From NCBI GenBank assembly GCA_002786025.1, contig NHNW01000008.1, positions 558,001-622,000 on the forward strand: a stretch of DNA of 64,000 nucleotides, in the 5' to 3' direction. The translations under genes and the position numbers were made by a program. Each line of letters begins with the position of its first letter. The stretch's first letter is position 1. The stretch comes from Zasmidium citrigriseum (Eukaryota; Ascomycota; Dothideomycetes; Mycosphaerellales; Mycosphaerellaceae). Positions 28,840 through 38,365 of the stretch are shown in pieces. The notes beneath the pieces are model-generated. The model saw only the letters and a list, made by a program, of their open reading frames with translations, made no database searches and was not told where the DNA came from.

Positions 28840-31800
28840 ATGCCTGCGCAACGCCCCCGCGCATCGTTCGAGCCCATTGCACCTGATTTCGACCTGAAGA
28901 CACTGGTCGAAAACACTCCCAACTTCAGCTATGTCGACCGAATATCATGCGACATGATCGACCAGCAGGGCATGCAGGCCTTCGAGAAGCTAGTCACCCT
29001 GCATGTCATTCTCGGTGGAAAGCCGCTCGTCATCGATGGCTTCGAAGAGCGACTGGATCCTTGGACGTTCAGTCCCAAGTGGCTGAGAGACAATTGCGGA
29101 GAGAAGGTCGAAAATGCTCGAAACCTTACGGCGAAGGACAACATTGCTCTTACAATGGGTCACTACCTAAAGAACATGGGCTTGCTCACAAATCAATTCT
29201 TTGACAAGCCTGGTGCATACCGAGAGAAGGGCCGGCAGAGAGTGTATCTCAAAGATATCGATTGTCCAGATGTTTGGTGGGACAAATTGAAGGACAACAT
29301 CCCACCGGCTCTTGCATATCTCAACGACAGCACGGGAGAGGTCGGTGGCCCAGGTGCTGTCCCAGACTCCAACAATGCTGCGCCTGGCAGACGGCTTGGC
29401 AAAGGTATTGCACGGGCAGGTGACCTCATGAGCTCACTTCCTCCTGACATGCGTGCTGAGAATTTGATGTGTTATATCGGTCACGAAGGCACTTATACAC
29501 CAGCACATCGAGAGATGTGCGCCTCGCTGGGTCAGAACATCATGGTCGAAGCCTCGCAGACTGTGTCCGACGATGGCAAAGCTGAGAAACCTGGATCTTC
29601 CATCTGGTTCATGACGGAATCGAAAGATCGCCACCTGGTCTCCGAATACTGGCTCAGCGTGCTTGGCCACGACATCGAAGTTGAGAATCACTTTGCTCAA
29701 GTCGTAGCTTGGAAGAAGGCGACATTCAATGTATATGTTGTCGAGCAGAGACCAGGAGACTTCATTCTGATCCCGCCACTCGCTCCACACCAAGTCTGGA
29801 ATCGCGGCACCCGGACCATGAAAGTTGCATGGAACCGCACGACCGTTGAGACTCTCGAGATGGCGCTGAACGAAGCACTTCCACGTCAGCGAATCGTCTG
29901 CCGAGATGAGCAGTACAAGAACAAGGCGATCGTGTACTATACCCTCCAGAAATACGCATCGCTCCTTACCCAGGCCATGAGTCAGGCGTCTCGCATGCCT
30001 CAACACGACGCACACGCCCTCTTGACAAGCGACAAGATCAAGCAGCTGCGCAAAGACTTCAAGCGCCTTTTCGCCATGTACAAGCAGATGCTTCTCACTG
30101 AGATGTTCAGTCCCGAAGAACGAGACGCACCGAAGTCTCTTGATTACTTGCCATTCGACTCCAACGTCACGTGCGCATACTGCAGAGGCAACATCTTCAA
30201 CCGCTTCCTTACCTGCCCCAACTGCAAGGACCTGCTCGGCCACAATGCGGACGACGACGATGGCGATCCGTACGACGTCTGCATGGACTGCTATGCCATG
30301 GGCAGATCTTGCGCCTGCACAAGTGGATTGAAATGGGTCGAGCAATTTCGATGGAAGGAACTGGCAAGCAAATACGAAAACTGGAGGAGGCTCATCATCC
30401 AACTTGACCAGGGCGTGACTGAGAAGACACCGTTGCCGCTGCTCGACGAGCGAAAGAAGTATGGCAAGAAGACTCTGGCTGAGGTCGTCAAGGACCAGCT
30501 CAAGCGCCGACCTTTCAAAGATGTCAAGAAGCCAACGGACGAGCCGAAAGACGACGAGGAGTCTGACGAGGAGATTGTCGTTGGTGATGACGGCCAAGTC
30601 AAGAAGATCACCAAGAAGAAGTCGAAGGCATGGTTGAAGAACAACCAGCCATGCCATGTGTGCTGCCACCGTCACCCGACCTGGAAAATGGCGAAATGCA
30701 CCACATGCGAGCGCTCTTGGTGCTACGGCTCCCTCTTCCGCGGTTGGGACAAGATGCCTATTGAAATCATGGAAGATCAAGACTGGTCTTGCCCGCACTG
30801 TCTTGGCATCTGCTTCGCTGGCGCTTGCAAGCGTGAGGGTAAGATGAAGCCGTACGAGCCCAAAGGTACGTTGCTTGGTCACGATACGAAGAAGGTGGCC
30901 GATGTTCGCAGCGTGGAGGCATTGGTAGACTTCAGCGTCAGCAATTTGAATTGGCTGAAAGATGACGACCCGGTGGACCGCACGCAATCCAAGCGCTTCC
31001 AGAAGGCTCGCGCGGAGGCCGACAGAGAGAAGGAGATTGATCCAAGCACGCAAGACCAGGATGATGATCACGTCGACGAGACCCAAGTGGAGATGGAATA
31101 CTCTCCCGACGACACACCCATTGACCCAGCACTTGGCGGTCCTATTCCTTCCAGCAGTCGTCGCCATCGTAACAATGCGGAAGCGAATGGTGACTTCGAT
31201 GAGGCTGACATGGCCAGGAGGCTACAATTGGCAAATTCGTCGCTGCCTCCCCCTGCGGCCATGGTTGCTGGTGCACCAGCTGGCCCACCAGACGGCTATT
31301 CGTCACTGCAGTCTGCAGGCTACTCTGGCTACGATGTTCCAGCTGCCCAGATGTATCCGAATCCGGACGGCGACAACACGTATCACTACCCCGGCCACCG
31401 CGACGACGATAGTGCAGAGCCAACCGGAGAAGAGCTGCGACCATTCAGGAAGCGGCAGCGAAGCGGTGATGGGGACGAAGATGGCGATTTTGAGGATATC
31501 GCCATGTCAAAGGGGAAGAAAGCGAAGAAGCCACGTCTCCAAATGGCTGGTTTCCGCTCATTCGATCTGGCAGAGTCCGCAGTTGGACCAATGGCTAGCA
31601 AGGCCAAGAATGAGGTTCAGCGTCAGTTTGAGAAGGAGAAGGAGCGGAAGGCGCTCGAGAAGGCAAAGGCACAGGGCCGCTTCATCATGCTGCAGGCTGC
31701 TATTAAGGGCAAGAAGAGGATCGTCAAGCTTCCAGTCGCTGGGCACCGCTTGGCTCAATTTCTCGCCCAGCAGACCGCGCGGGCAGCCCTCACCACTACC

Positions 31801-32913
31801 AATGGAGATGGCGAAGATGCCGATGCGGACCACGAAATTGTTGATGGAGCCGCGCAGAACGGTGCTGGCGAAGATGATACCGGCCTGCTGCTCAAGAGTG
31901 ATGTCGCGCCGAAGAAGAACCCGTCGCAGAACTACGAAAAACGTGTGCGCGAAGGCAAGGTTGTCAGCGGTGCTACGAAGAAAGCTCTTGTTCCCGTCGA
32001 CAAGGATGAAAGCTACACGTACAGGCCGCGAGAGCGTCTTCCAAATGGCAAGCGCGGCGTTCGTCAGTCGCTGCCCGCAACGGCCGCAAGCTCGAAGGGC
32101 AAGCGGAAGCACACGCAGCAATTCGAAGAAGTGGACATCGGCTCTGAAGATGAGGACGACGATGACTTTGACGAGTCCAGCTTCGTTGCCATCAATGGCA
32201 CCAAGGCTGGCTCATCGAAGGGCCGCCGTTCGTTGCCCGGATACCTGCAGAACCGACACGCTGATGACCCCGAAATGCCGGACGAGCTGCCTGATGACTT
32301 CCGTGACGCCAATCCGTATGAGCGTCGCCGTGTTCAGCTGAAGGCAAGCCAGAAAGCGGCCGAAAAGCAACTTCAACAGGAAGCCAACGCAGCAGACGTC
32401 TCGCCAGCACCTGCAGCTGCGAAGAAGAGTCAAGTTGGAGGCAAGCGACCTAGCATGCGTCCTGCTTCGGCAGCCGACCCCATCGACATCGAAGACGACG
32501 ACGATGATGAAGACGATGACAATGGCGAGACGTCTGAGATGCTCAGCCAAGCTGCCAATGGCGCTTTCGGGCACTCCAATGGTGGTACTCCTGTTGGAAG
32601 CAGCAAGGGCAAGACCAGCAGGCCCAGCACTGGCCGTCCACGCGGTCGTCCGAGCAAGAAGCTCACGCCTTCGAAATCGTCAAACGCGCAGACCGCCGCA
32701 CAGCAAGCTCAAGAGGCACAGCGCATGATGGAAGAGGAGAACAGGCTCGCGAAGCTTCAAGCTCTTGAGATGCTGGACGATCCATTCGGCAACTCGTTTG
32801 GCAGCGCTCGCGCTGGCGGAAACATCTCCATGGCTGACGACGATCTCTTCGGCGATGAGAACAGCGACGATGATGATGTCGACGTCGTGCCAGCTCGTGC
32901 GGGCATGGTCTGA
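28840..32913 (+). CDS. JmjC-domain chromatin protein with 4CXXC-R1 zinc fingers and AT-hook
   Basis: 1357 codons in one exon; the ATG at 28840 is the first in frame. Residues about 190-340 form a JmjC domain with the Fe(II) ligands in TPAHREMC (His223, Glu225) and the distal His317 in PPLAPHQVWNRG, so demethylase chemistry is possible. Two Cys-rich clusters follow. Residues about 444-497 hold CAYCRGNIFNRFLTCPNC...CMDC. Residues about 605-665 hold CHVCCHRHPTWKMAKCTTC...WSCPHCLGICFAGACKR, the zf-4CXXC_R1 type shared with vertebrate CDCA7. The C-terminal half is charged and disordered, with acidic runs (about 1209-1225) and an AT-hook-like GRPRGRPSKK near residue 1266. Likely nuclear, linking histone or DNA methylation state to DNA; the target is not known. 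Confidence 0.9.
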   Translation: MPAQRPRASFEPIAPDFDLKTLVENTPNFSYVDRISCDMIDQQGMQAFEKLVTLHVILGGKPLVIDGFEERLDPWTFSPKWLRDNCGEKVENARNLTAKDNIALTMGHYLKNMGLLTNQFFDKPGAYREKGRQRVYLKDIDCPDVWWDKLKDNIPPALAYLNDSTGEVGGPGAVPDSNNAAPGRRLGKGIARAGDLMSSLPPDMRAENLMCYIGHEGTYTPAHREMCASLGQNIMVEASQTVSDDGKAEKPGSSIWFMTESKDRHLVSEYWLSVLGHDIEVENHFAQVVAWKKATFNVYVVEQRPGDFILIPPLAPHQVWNRGTRTMKVAWNRTTVETLEMALNEALPRQRIVCRDEQYKNKAIVYYTLQKYASLLTQAMSQASRMPQHDAHALLTSDKIKQLRKDFKRLFAMYKQMLLTEMFSPEERDAPKSLDYLPFDSNVTCAYCRGNIFNRFLTCPNCKDLLGHNADDDDGDPYDVCMDCYAMGRSCACTSGLKWVEQFRWKELASKYENWRRLIIQLDQGVTEKTPLPLLDERKKYGKKTLAEVVKDQLKRRPFKDVKKPTDEPKDDEESDEEIVVGDDGQVKKITKKKSKAWLKNNQPCHVCCHRHPTWKMAKCTTCERSWCYGSLFRGWDKMPIEIMEDQDWSCPHCLGICFAGACKREGKMKPYEPKGTLLGHDTKKVADVRSVEALVDFSVSNLNWLKDDDPVDRTQSKRFQKARAEADREKEIDPSTQDQDDDHVDETQVEMEYSPDDTPIDPALGGPIPSSSRRHRNNAEANGDFDEADMARRLQLANSSLPPPAAMVAGAPAGPPDGYSSLQSAGYSGYDVPAAQMYPNPDGDNTYHYPGHRDDDSAEPTGEELRPFRKRQRSGDGDEDGDFEDIAMSKGKKAKKPRLQMAGFRSFDLAESAVGPMASKAKNEVQRQFEKEKERKALEKAKAQGRFIMLQAAIKGKKRIVKLPVAGHRLAQFLAQQTARAALTTTNGDGEDADADHEIVDGAAQNGAGEDDTGLLLKSDVAPKKNPSQNYEKRVREGKVVSGATKKALVPVDKDESYTYRPRERLPNGKRGVRQSLPATAASSKGKRKHTQQFEEVDIGSEDEDDDDFDESSFVAINGTKAGSSKGRRSLPGYLQNRHADDPEMPDELPDDFRDANPYERRRVQLKASQKAAEKQLQQEANAADVSPAPAAAKKSQVGGKRPSMRPASAADPIDIEDDDDDEDDDNGETSEMLSQAANGAFGHSNGGTPVGSSKGKTSRPSTGRPRGRPSKKLTPSKSSNAQTAAQQAQEAQRMMEEENRLAKLQALEMLDDPFGNSFGSARAGGNISMADDDLFGDENSDDDDVDVVPARAGMV

Positions 32914-34107
32914 CGGTAGCCTCGCTTCGAGACGAAGAGGCGGCACGGCAGTTGTGGTGTTGTTCCAAGAGGGAAGTCCCATGAGTCGTTGACCGCGTGG
33001 TAGCTACTGCACGACATTGGACTTTGCTTGCAGCCCAGCGCAGCCCAAGCTCCATTTGGAAGGATTGTGCTTTTGATCTTTACGAGTCAGGGGCACGCTT
33101 CGGCATGCCGAGCGTAAGACGACGTGAGTGAGGGCCGGGCTTGTGTTTATGACGAGTGGGTTGTGATCGATTGAGCGGTTGGTGTTTGTAGTGTAGGGAT
33201 GTGTGTATACCCAATGTGATATTTTGTGAAGAGACCAATCTCCTTCCCCCCAGGTCCTCACGGCTAGGGAGACCAGGCCTTCAAGATCTGTATATTTGTA
33301 CGAGAGCGATGAGGGGCCTTACATTCTCTGCTTTCTGGTTAGATGAAGATGTTTGCACGATCGTTCTGCCCTCTCCGGGATGTTCTTTGACAAGCCCGTG
33401 CAGTCCCAATCATTGAGAGATTGGGCAACTACCACCTGGACGCTCTTTCTCACCATCATCCCACCCCGACCTAGAACATCGCCGCTTGTCTAGACATCCT
33501 CGCATTGCAATCTTTCAATCCTCCTCAACAAATACATGTACCCTCGTGGTACCTGTGGCGGTGCAAGAAACTTCTGAAGCTCATCTCAGGAACTGCATCG
33601 CTGCCCTATCGACGATTGCTCGAGCTTCGCCAAGACCAGCATGACCAGATTGCGTGGACGGTCTTGAGTCGTCTATTTCGAACAGAATTTCTCTTTCCAT
33701 GATCATGCACGATTCCTGCAGATGCAGGATGTTTCGACTAGATCTTGACCCCGTTGCTGACGACTTCGATGCAGGCCCAGGCTGGGAATGCTGGTCTCAC
33801 GGATTGTGGTCCGGTCCTGATATGGAAAGTAGGTTCGCCAGCATGGCGTGGACTGGGATCGTGGACAACGGGCTGAAGGGCACGAGAGAAGTCTTCGGAC
33901 GCTGTTGTCCCGAGGTCAGCTTTCATTCACTTCACTCATGGTCACATGCTCTTCTGAAGCCTGACGCTAAAGTTACGCACGCCAAGAGACGAAAGCGGGA
34001 ACTTGCATCTTTGACAACGCACAGCATTCCATCGCCCGTCCGTCTGCATTCCACCTGCCAAACGACAAAGTACCTTCACAAATCTCTACTTGGTCTGGCA
34101 CCGCACC
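32914..34107. other. Gene-free interval
   Basis: 1.2 kb between two plus-strand genes. Short frames (for example 33654-34154) lack any family feature. The last part is the leader of the next gene. Confidence 0.45.
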
Positions 34108-34923
34108 ATGCCGTACCTCGACGAGATCACCTACTCGCGCCAAGACGTCATTGACGCAGTGCGAGACTTCTACAAATTCCTCATTCAGCTATACTTACCC
34201 GAGCACATTCTCAAAGAGCCGCCAGAAGGAGGATGGCCGCACGTCACGCCCGAGAACTGCGGGTTTCTTGGCAAAACTGACGAGGTCGTGATGCTTCTTC
34301 GCCACTTGCCATATCTCCATCCTGACGGCAGTAATGGCTTCTTCTCCGCCAACGGTGCACCGAACACAGACTTTGCCGATTGGGATCGCATCCTGCACAG
34401 GTCAGCTCAGCAATCGTGGAAGCCAAACGAAATCGATTCAAACGCAAGAATCCTCTCCGAAGGCCTCCTCTTCGAAGACGGCTGCATCCCTCCCCACGTC
34501 ATCGGACTAACATTCGGTGCCACTGGGACAGAAAGATTCCTGCTGGACACTCAACTCGGCGTCATCTACTGGCACGAATGCCGCTCGGAAATCAAAGGCC
34601 TCACGCCTCGACTATGTGATCCAGAGCGCGTTCTCGATGATCCTTTCGATTACATTGAGTCTGAGGATGATGCGACGTGGCGTTTGGGAAGCGGTGCGTG
34701 GGCGGTGAAGGATTTCTTTGAGGTTTTGAAGGAGCAGTTTCGGAGGCTGAACTTTTATCCGAGGGGCAAGGGCAGAGTGAGTGAGATCTGGGCGCATAGA
34801 GATGCGTCTGGCATGAGACTTCGCGAGCGGATTCGAGAGACGTTTCGAGAGTATGGCTGGCCGGATCTGGAGAGGTATCGGAAGCTGGAGTGTATGGATG
34901 CTGTGGCGAAGTTGATGGGATAG
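34108..34923 (+). CDS. Conserved fungal protein of unknown function
   Basis: 271 codons, single exon. The ATG at 34108 begins MPYLDEITYSRQDVIDAVRD. Conserved-looking blocks: FLIQLYLPEHILKEPPEGGW, DEVVMLLRHLPYL, LLDTQLGVIYWHECRSE and a C-terminal helix-rich part (WAVKDFFEVLKEQFRRLNFY). The middle resembles proteins that record the 'face value' of a farm of ascomycete hypothetical proteins near SMI1/KNR4-like folds, but I cannot confirm a domain. No signal peptide or membrane segment. Confidence 0.7.
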   Translation: MPYLDEITYSRQDVIDAVRDFYKFLIQLYLPEHILKEPPEGGWPHVTPENCGFLGKTDEVVMLLRHLPYLHPDGSNGFFSANGAPNTDFADWDRILHRSAQQSWKPNEIDSNARILSEGLLFEDGCIPPHVIGLTFGATGTERFLLDTQLGVIYWHECRSEIKGLTPRLCDPERVLDDPFDYIESEDDATWRLGSGAWAVKDFFEVLKEQFRRLNFYPRGKGRVSEIWAHRDASGMRLRERIRETFREYGWPDLERYRKLECMDAVAKLMG

Positions 34924-34955
34924 CCTTCGTTTGATCTGGACTATGTTGCTTCTAC

Positions 34956-35939
34956 TCAAGCAGCGCTGGTCAGGACTCGGTTGACCCACGCCGTCCGTGC
35001 CGCCATTGATGCTTTCGACACAGCAGCACCAGGTGCAAGAACATCAAAAGCATGAGGCCCTCCAGGCCAGATATGGAGCTCAGCTTGAACACCACATTCC
35101 CAAAGACGACTTGCATAAGCCACGGCCTCGTCCCTGGAAGGCTCTGCACAGCTTACATCAAGGAAAGTAGGAGGCAGGCCGTGAAGATCCGTGGCTCTAG
35201 CTGGTGATGCATAGGGGCTGACGTCGTCCCCGTCTACATAATGTTCAAGAAGACACTTCCACGCAAAGGCATTCGATGTCGAGTTCCAAGATCCTCCTTC
35301 CGTGTATTGTGCGGAAGATACAGTCTGGTTTCGGTCATCGAGTACTGGCACTCCAATCAATTGTGCACACAGGGTCGGACCTCCTTTATCTCGAGCCATG
35401 AGCGCTGTAGCTGCTGCGATACCTCCACCGGCTGATTGGCCTTCGATCAACATCATCCCGGGATCTATGCCTAACTCTCCTGCGTTCTTGCCCATCCGCA
35501 CAAGTCCAGCATAACAGTCCTCGACCGGCGCAGGATGGGGATGCTCAGGAGGTAACCTGTATTCAACTGCCACTGCAACCGCATCGATTTCTTTCACCTA
35601 GGGTAGAACAAGATCAAGTCCTCCATGACGAGTTCCTGCCGTGAGACCACCTCCATGGATGTGATAGATCCCCGGCCGTTTCCCTTTGGCCGTTCCAGCT
35701 TTCCGAACGATGACGACTTGTAAGTCTCCTGCTGGACCTGCAATGGTCTGCTCCCTGCATTCAAGATCAGGATCAGACTGGATGTTTTGCTTTGTGATAT
35801 CACCGAACCGTTCGAAGAATTGCCGTGCAGCATGGATTTGGTCAGCGGTTGTTGGCGTAGCAAGATCAAGATTCGGTGGAAGCAGTTGGGCAACTTCCTC
35901 GTCGTATTTTGGTCCTGGATGGACTTTTGACGTATCCAT
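34956..35939 (-). pseudogene. HSL-type alpha/beta hydrolase interrupted by one TAG codon
   Basis: A frame of 328 codons reads an entire hormone-sensitive-lipase-type esterase except for TAG at 35598-35600 (codon 114). All catalytic parts are intact on both sides: oxyanion motif YHIHGGG before the stop; then EYRLPPEHPHPAPVEDCYAG, the Ser elbow EGQSAGGG, Asp in LDVSCAEPSRDEA and His in GGPHAFDV. In relatives the position after the LDxVL-type stretch is usually Trp (LPWVKEIDA is the expected reading), so TAG stands for TGG. No splice pair removes it without destroying HGGG. Either a very young nonsense mutation, a sequencing error, or a codon corrected in RNA. Confidence 0.85.
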
Positions 35940-37332
35940 GGCGTTGGTCGAGGTCCTATTGAGTTTGATGAAATTGACCAGAGCAAGACTGCTCGGCAGA
36001 GATATATTCTAGCCTCCTTGCATGACAGCCTTGCCAGCGTTAAGTCCGTGGGGACTGCTCATGTAAACTTGCTAATGTCCGCATTGCAAGATGGCTAAGC
36101 ATTTGCTAAAACCGAGCTTTGAGGCTCTCATCGAGCATCAATGGCTTTGAAGTTCTTGGGGAGACTGCTTTCCTATCCTGGTCGATTTCGGAAGGCGGAT
36201 CCTGCCAAGTTCCGGCATGTGATGTGCCTGAGTCAGCACCTCCTTTCTCTCTAGTCGCGCCTTCCTCCCTACTTCCTCCACTGACCTTCCAACCCCTCGC
36301 CAGCCTGATCGTGTCCATATCAGAGGCATCAAAGCACAATCAGGTTTTAATGGGGTCCGCTTTCGATAGACGGCACTGACAGTCAGCACTGCCCCTACAT
36401 CTGCGGCGGCAAGTATACAGCCTTTCCAGCTCGTCTCCTGGTCAGAAGTTGGTCTTTCGTTCTCCAGTCCAAACGAAACGACATCATGCACCTTGCAGTG
36501 CAGACTCGATCAGTCTTGCACGTTAAACTTCAATACAACCAGCAATACTTCTAGACGTTCACATTCTTCGTTTCGCCCATGTTGTGCTCATGCTGACAGC
36601 TATCAATGGATAAGAAGTTCAGAGAACGCAAAGCAGCGAAGAGACGGAGCTCGCCACAGGATCAATCTGGAACGCTTTCACAATGAAGTGAATTCATTAT
36701 CGGTGAATCCAATATGTTTCGAATATCGGGATGATCTGGGTTGATGCTCCTGTTGGTTCTACTCTCGAGGAATAACTAAATGGTCTTACAGACTTTACTG
36801 GGAGGAGTCGGTCAGACTTGCATTGATGGGAGCCAAGTTGCCGTTGGATGTCAACATGAGAAAGGAGTTGTATGTACCACTCACGAAGCCAAACGAAAAC
36901 GAAAGACCGAGAGAGGCAAACCCAAGGAGGCTGACTCTGCAAGCGACAGAGAGGAATAAGTTTGTACGTCTCCAGCAATCAAGGACAAGAAGTCTACAGC
37001 TTCCAATTATGATGGAAGCAAAGTCGGAGAATTGGAACGGGCCAGACCTCCGGCTTCATGCAGGCCCTTCTACCGCGAACCGAACATTCAGGATCGTCAA
37101 CGCCACAGACAAAGATCTTCAGTCGAGACCTCCATGAGGCAAAGCGGGTCTGCACTATTGGATCGATACTTAATTCTCTCAGCTGCATACCAATGGAAAT
37201 TCTACATTGTGGCTGGCCGTGGCTGGCTGCTCAGAGGGACTTGGAGAGTCCAGCCTGATACATACATGAAGTTGGGTGTTCGACTTTCCTTTGCACTGCG
37301 GCTCTCGACACAACCCAAGGCGACAAGAGAAG
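35940..37332. other. Gene-free interval
   Basis: 1.4 kb between divergent hydrolase and GH54 genes. Several overlapping short frames, none with a domain or splice model. Confidence 0.5.
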
Positions 37333-38334
37333 ATGCATACCTCCCTCGTGCTGGGGCTTTTGACGATAATCACGCAGGCTACCGCCGGGCCTTGCGACAT
37401 CTATCGTTCAGGCAACACACCCTGTGTGGCAGCCCACGCCACTACACGAGCTCTATACAACAACTACGCCGGCCCACTCTACCAAGTGACACGCAATTCT
37501 GATCAACGCACCGCCAATATCTTGCCTCTATCGACCGGCGGAGTTGCGAATGCATCCGCCCAAGACGTCTTCTGCGCCGGAACCTCATGCTTGATCTCTC
37601 TGATCTACGACCAATCCGGCAATGGCAACCATCTCGCCCGAGCGCCTCCGGGCGGATACAAAGGCCCTGCTCCTGGCGGATACGACAACTTGGCTGATGC
37701 TGCAGCTGCACCAGTCCATCTCAATGGAAGAAAGGCGTATGGCGTCTACGTGGCTCCCGGGACGGGCTACCGCAACAACTCCGCTATACGGACAGCGACA
37801 GGTGATCAACCAGAAGGGATGTATGCTGTAGTCGATGGCTCGCACTTTAACGGAATCTGCTGTTTCGACTACGGCAACGCCGAGCGCTCTTCGACAGACA
37901 CAGGGCCAGGGCACATGGAAGCTCTTCACTTCAGCAACGCAAAGGTCACAGGCTGGGGGAGCGGTTCCGGGCCTTGGATTACAGCTGACTTTGAGGATGG
38001 TGTCTATGCTGGATATGCCCGGGGCGAGGTCGATGCCGATCCGAGCATCTCCTACCGCTTCGTGACAGCCACGCTGAAGGGAAAGCAGAACTACTGGGCA
38101 ATGAAAGGGGGCAATGCAGCATCGGGCTCGTTGTCCACTTTCTATGCTGGTCAACGTCCTGCTGGGTACAACCCCATGCAGAAGTCAGGCGCGATTATTC
38201 TGGGTATTGGTGGTGACAACAGCAATGGTGGAGCAGGTACGTTCTACGAGGGTGTTATGACAAGCGGATATCCGTCCGATGCTGTAGAGAGTAAAGTTCA
38301 GAACAATATTGTAGCCGCTAGGTACACCACGTAG
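37333..38334 (+). CDS. abfB: Alpha-L-arabinofuranosidase B catalytic domain, GH54
   Basis: 333 codons, single exon. The signal peptide MHTSLVLGLLTIITQATAG leads straight into the GH54 domain (PCDIYRSGNTPCVAAHATTR). It releases terminal arabinose from arabinoxylan and arabinan outside the cell. Family signatures: LISLIYDQSGNGNHLARAPP, GICCFDYGNAERSSTDTGPG, GHMEALHFSN (region of the known nucleophile Glu), WAMKGGNAASGSLSTFYAG, ILGIGGDNSNGG (region of the acid/base Asp), and FYEGVMTSGYPSDAVESKVQ. The protein stops at NNIVAARYTT, where Aspergillus AbfB continues into a CBM42 module, so this is a catalytic-domain-only form. Confidence 0.95.
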   Translation: MHTSLVLGLLTIITQATAGPCDIYRSGNTPCVAAHATTRALYNNYAGPLYQVTRNSDQRTANILPLSTGGVANASAQDVFCAGTSCLISLIYDQSGNGNHLARAPPGGYKGPAPGGYDNLADAAAAPVHLNGRKAYGVYVAPGTGYRNNSAIRTATGDQPEGMYAVVDGSHFNGICCFDYGNAERSSTDTGPGHMEALHFSNAKVTGWGSGSGPWITADFEDGVYAGYARGEVDADPSISYRFVTATLKGKQNYWAMKGGNAASGSLSTFYAGQRPAGYNPMQKSGAIILGIGGDNSNGGAGTFYEGVMTSGYPSDAVESKVQNNIVAARYTT

Positions 38335-38365
38335 CTCGACTGAAGAATCCGAATCGAAGACAGCC

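Noticed and set aside
29434..31167. 577-codon minus-strand open frame
   Set aside because: Lies fully antisense to the JmjC gene and has no family features; the long opening is a by-product of the biased codons on the coding strand.
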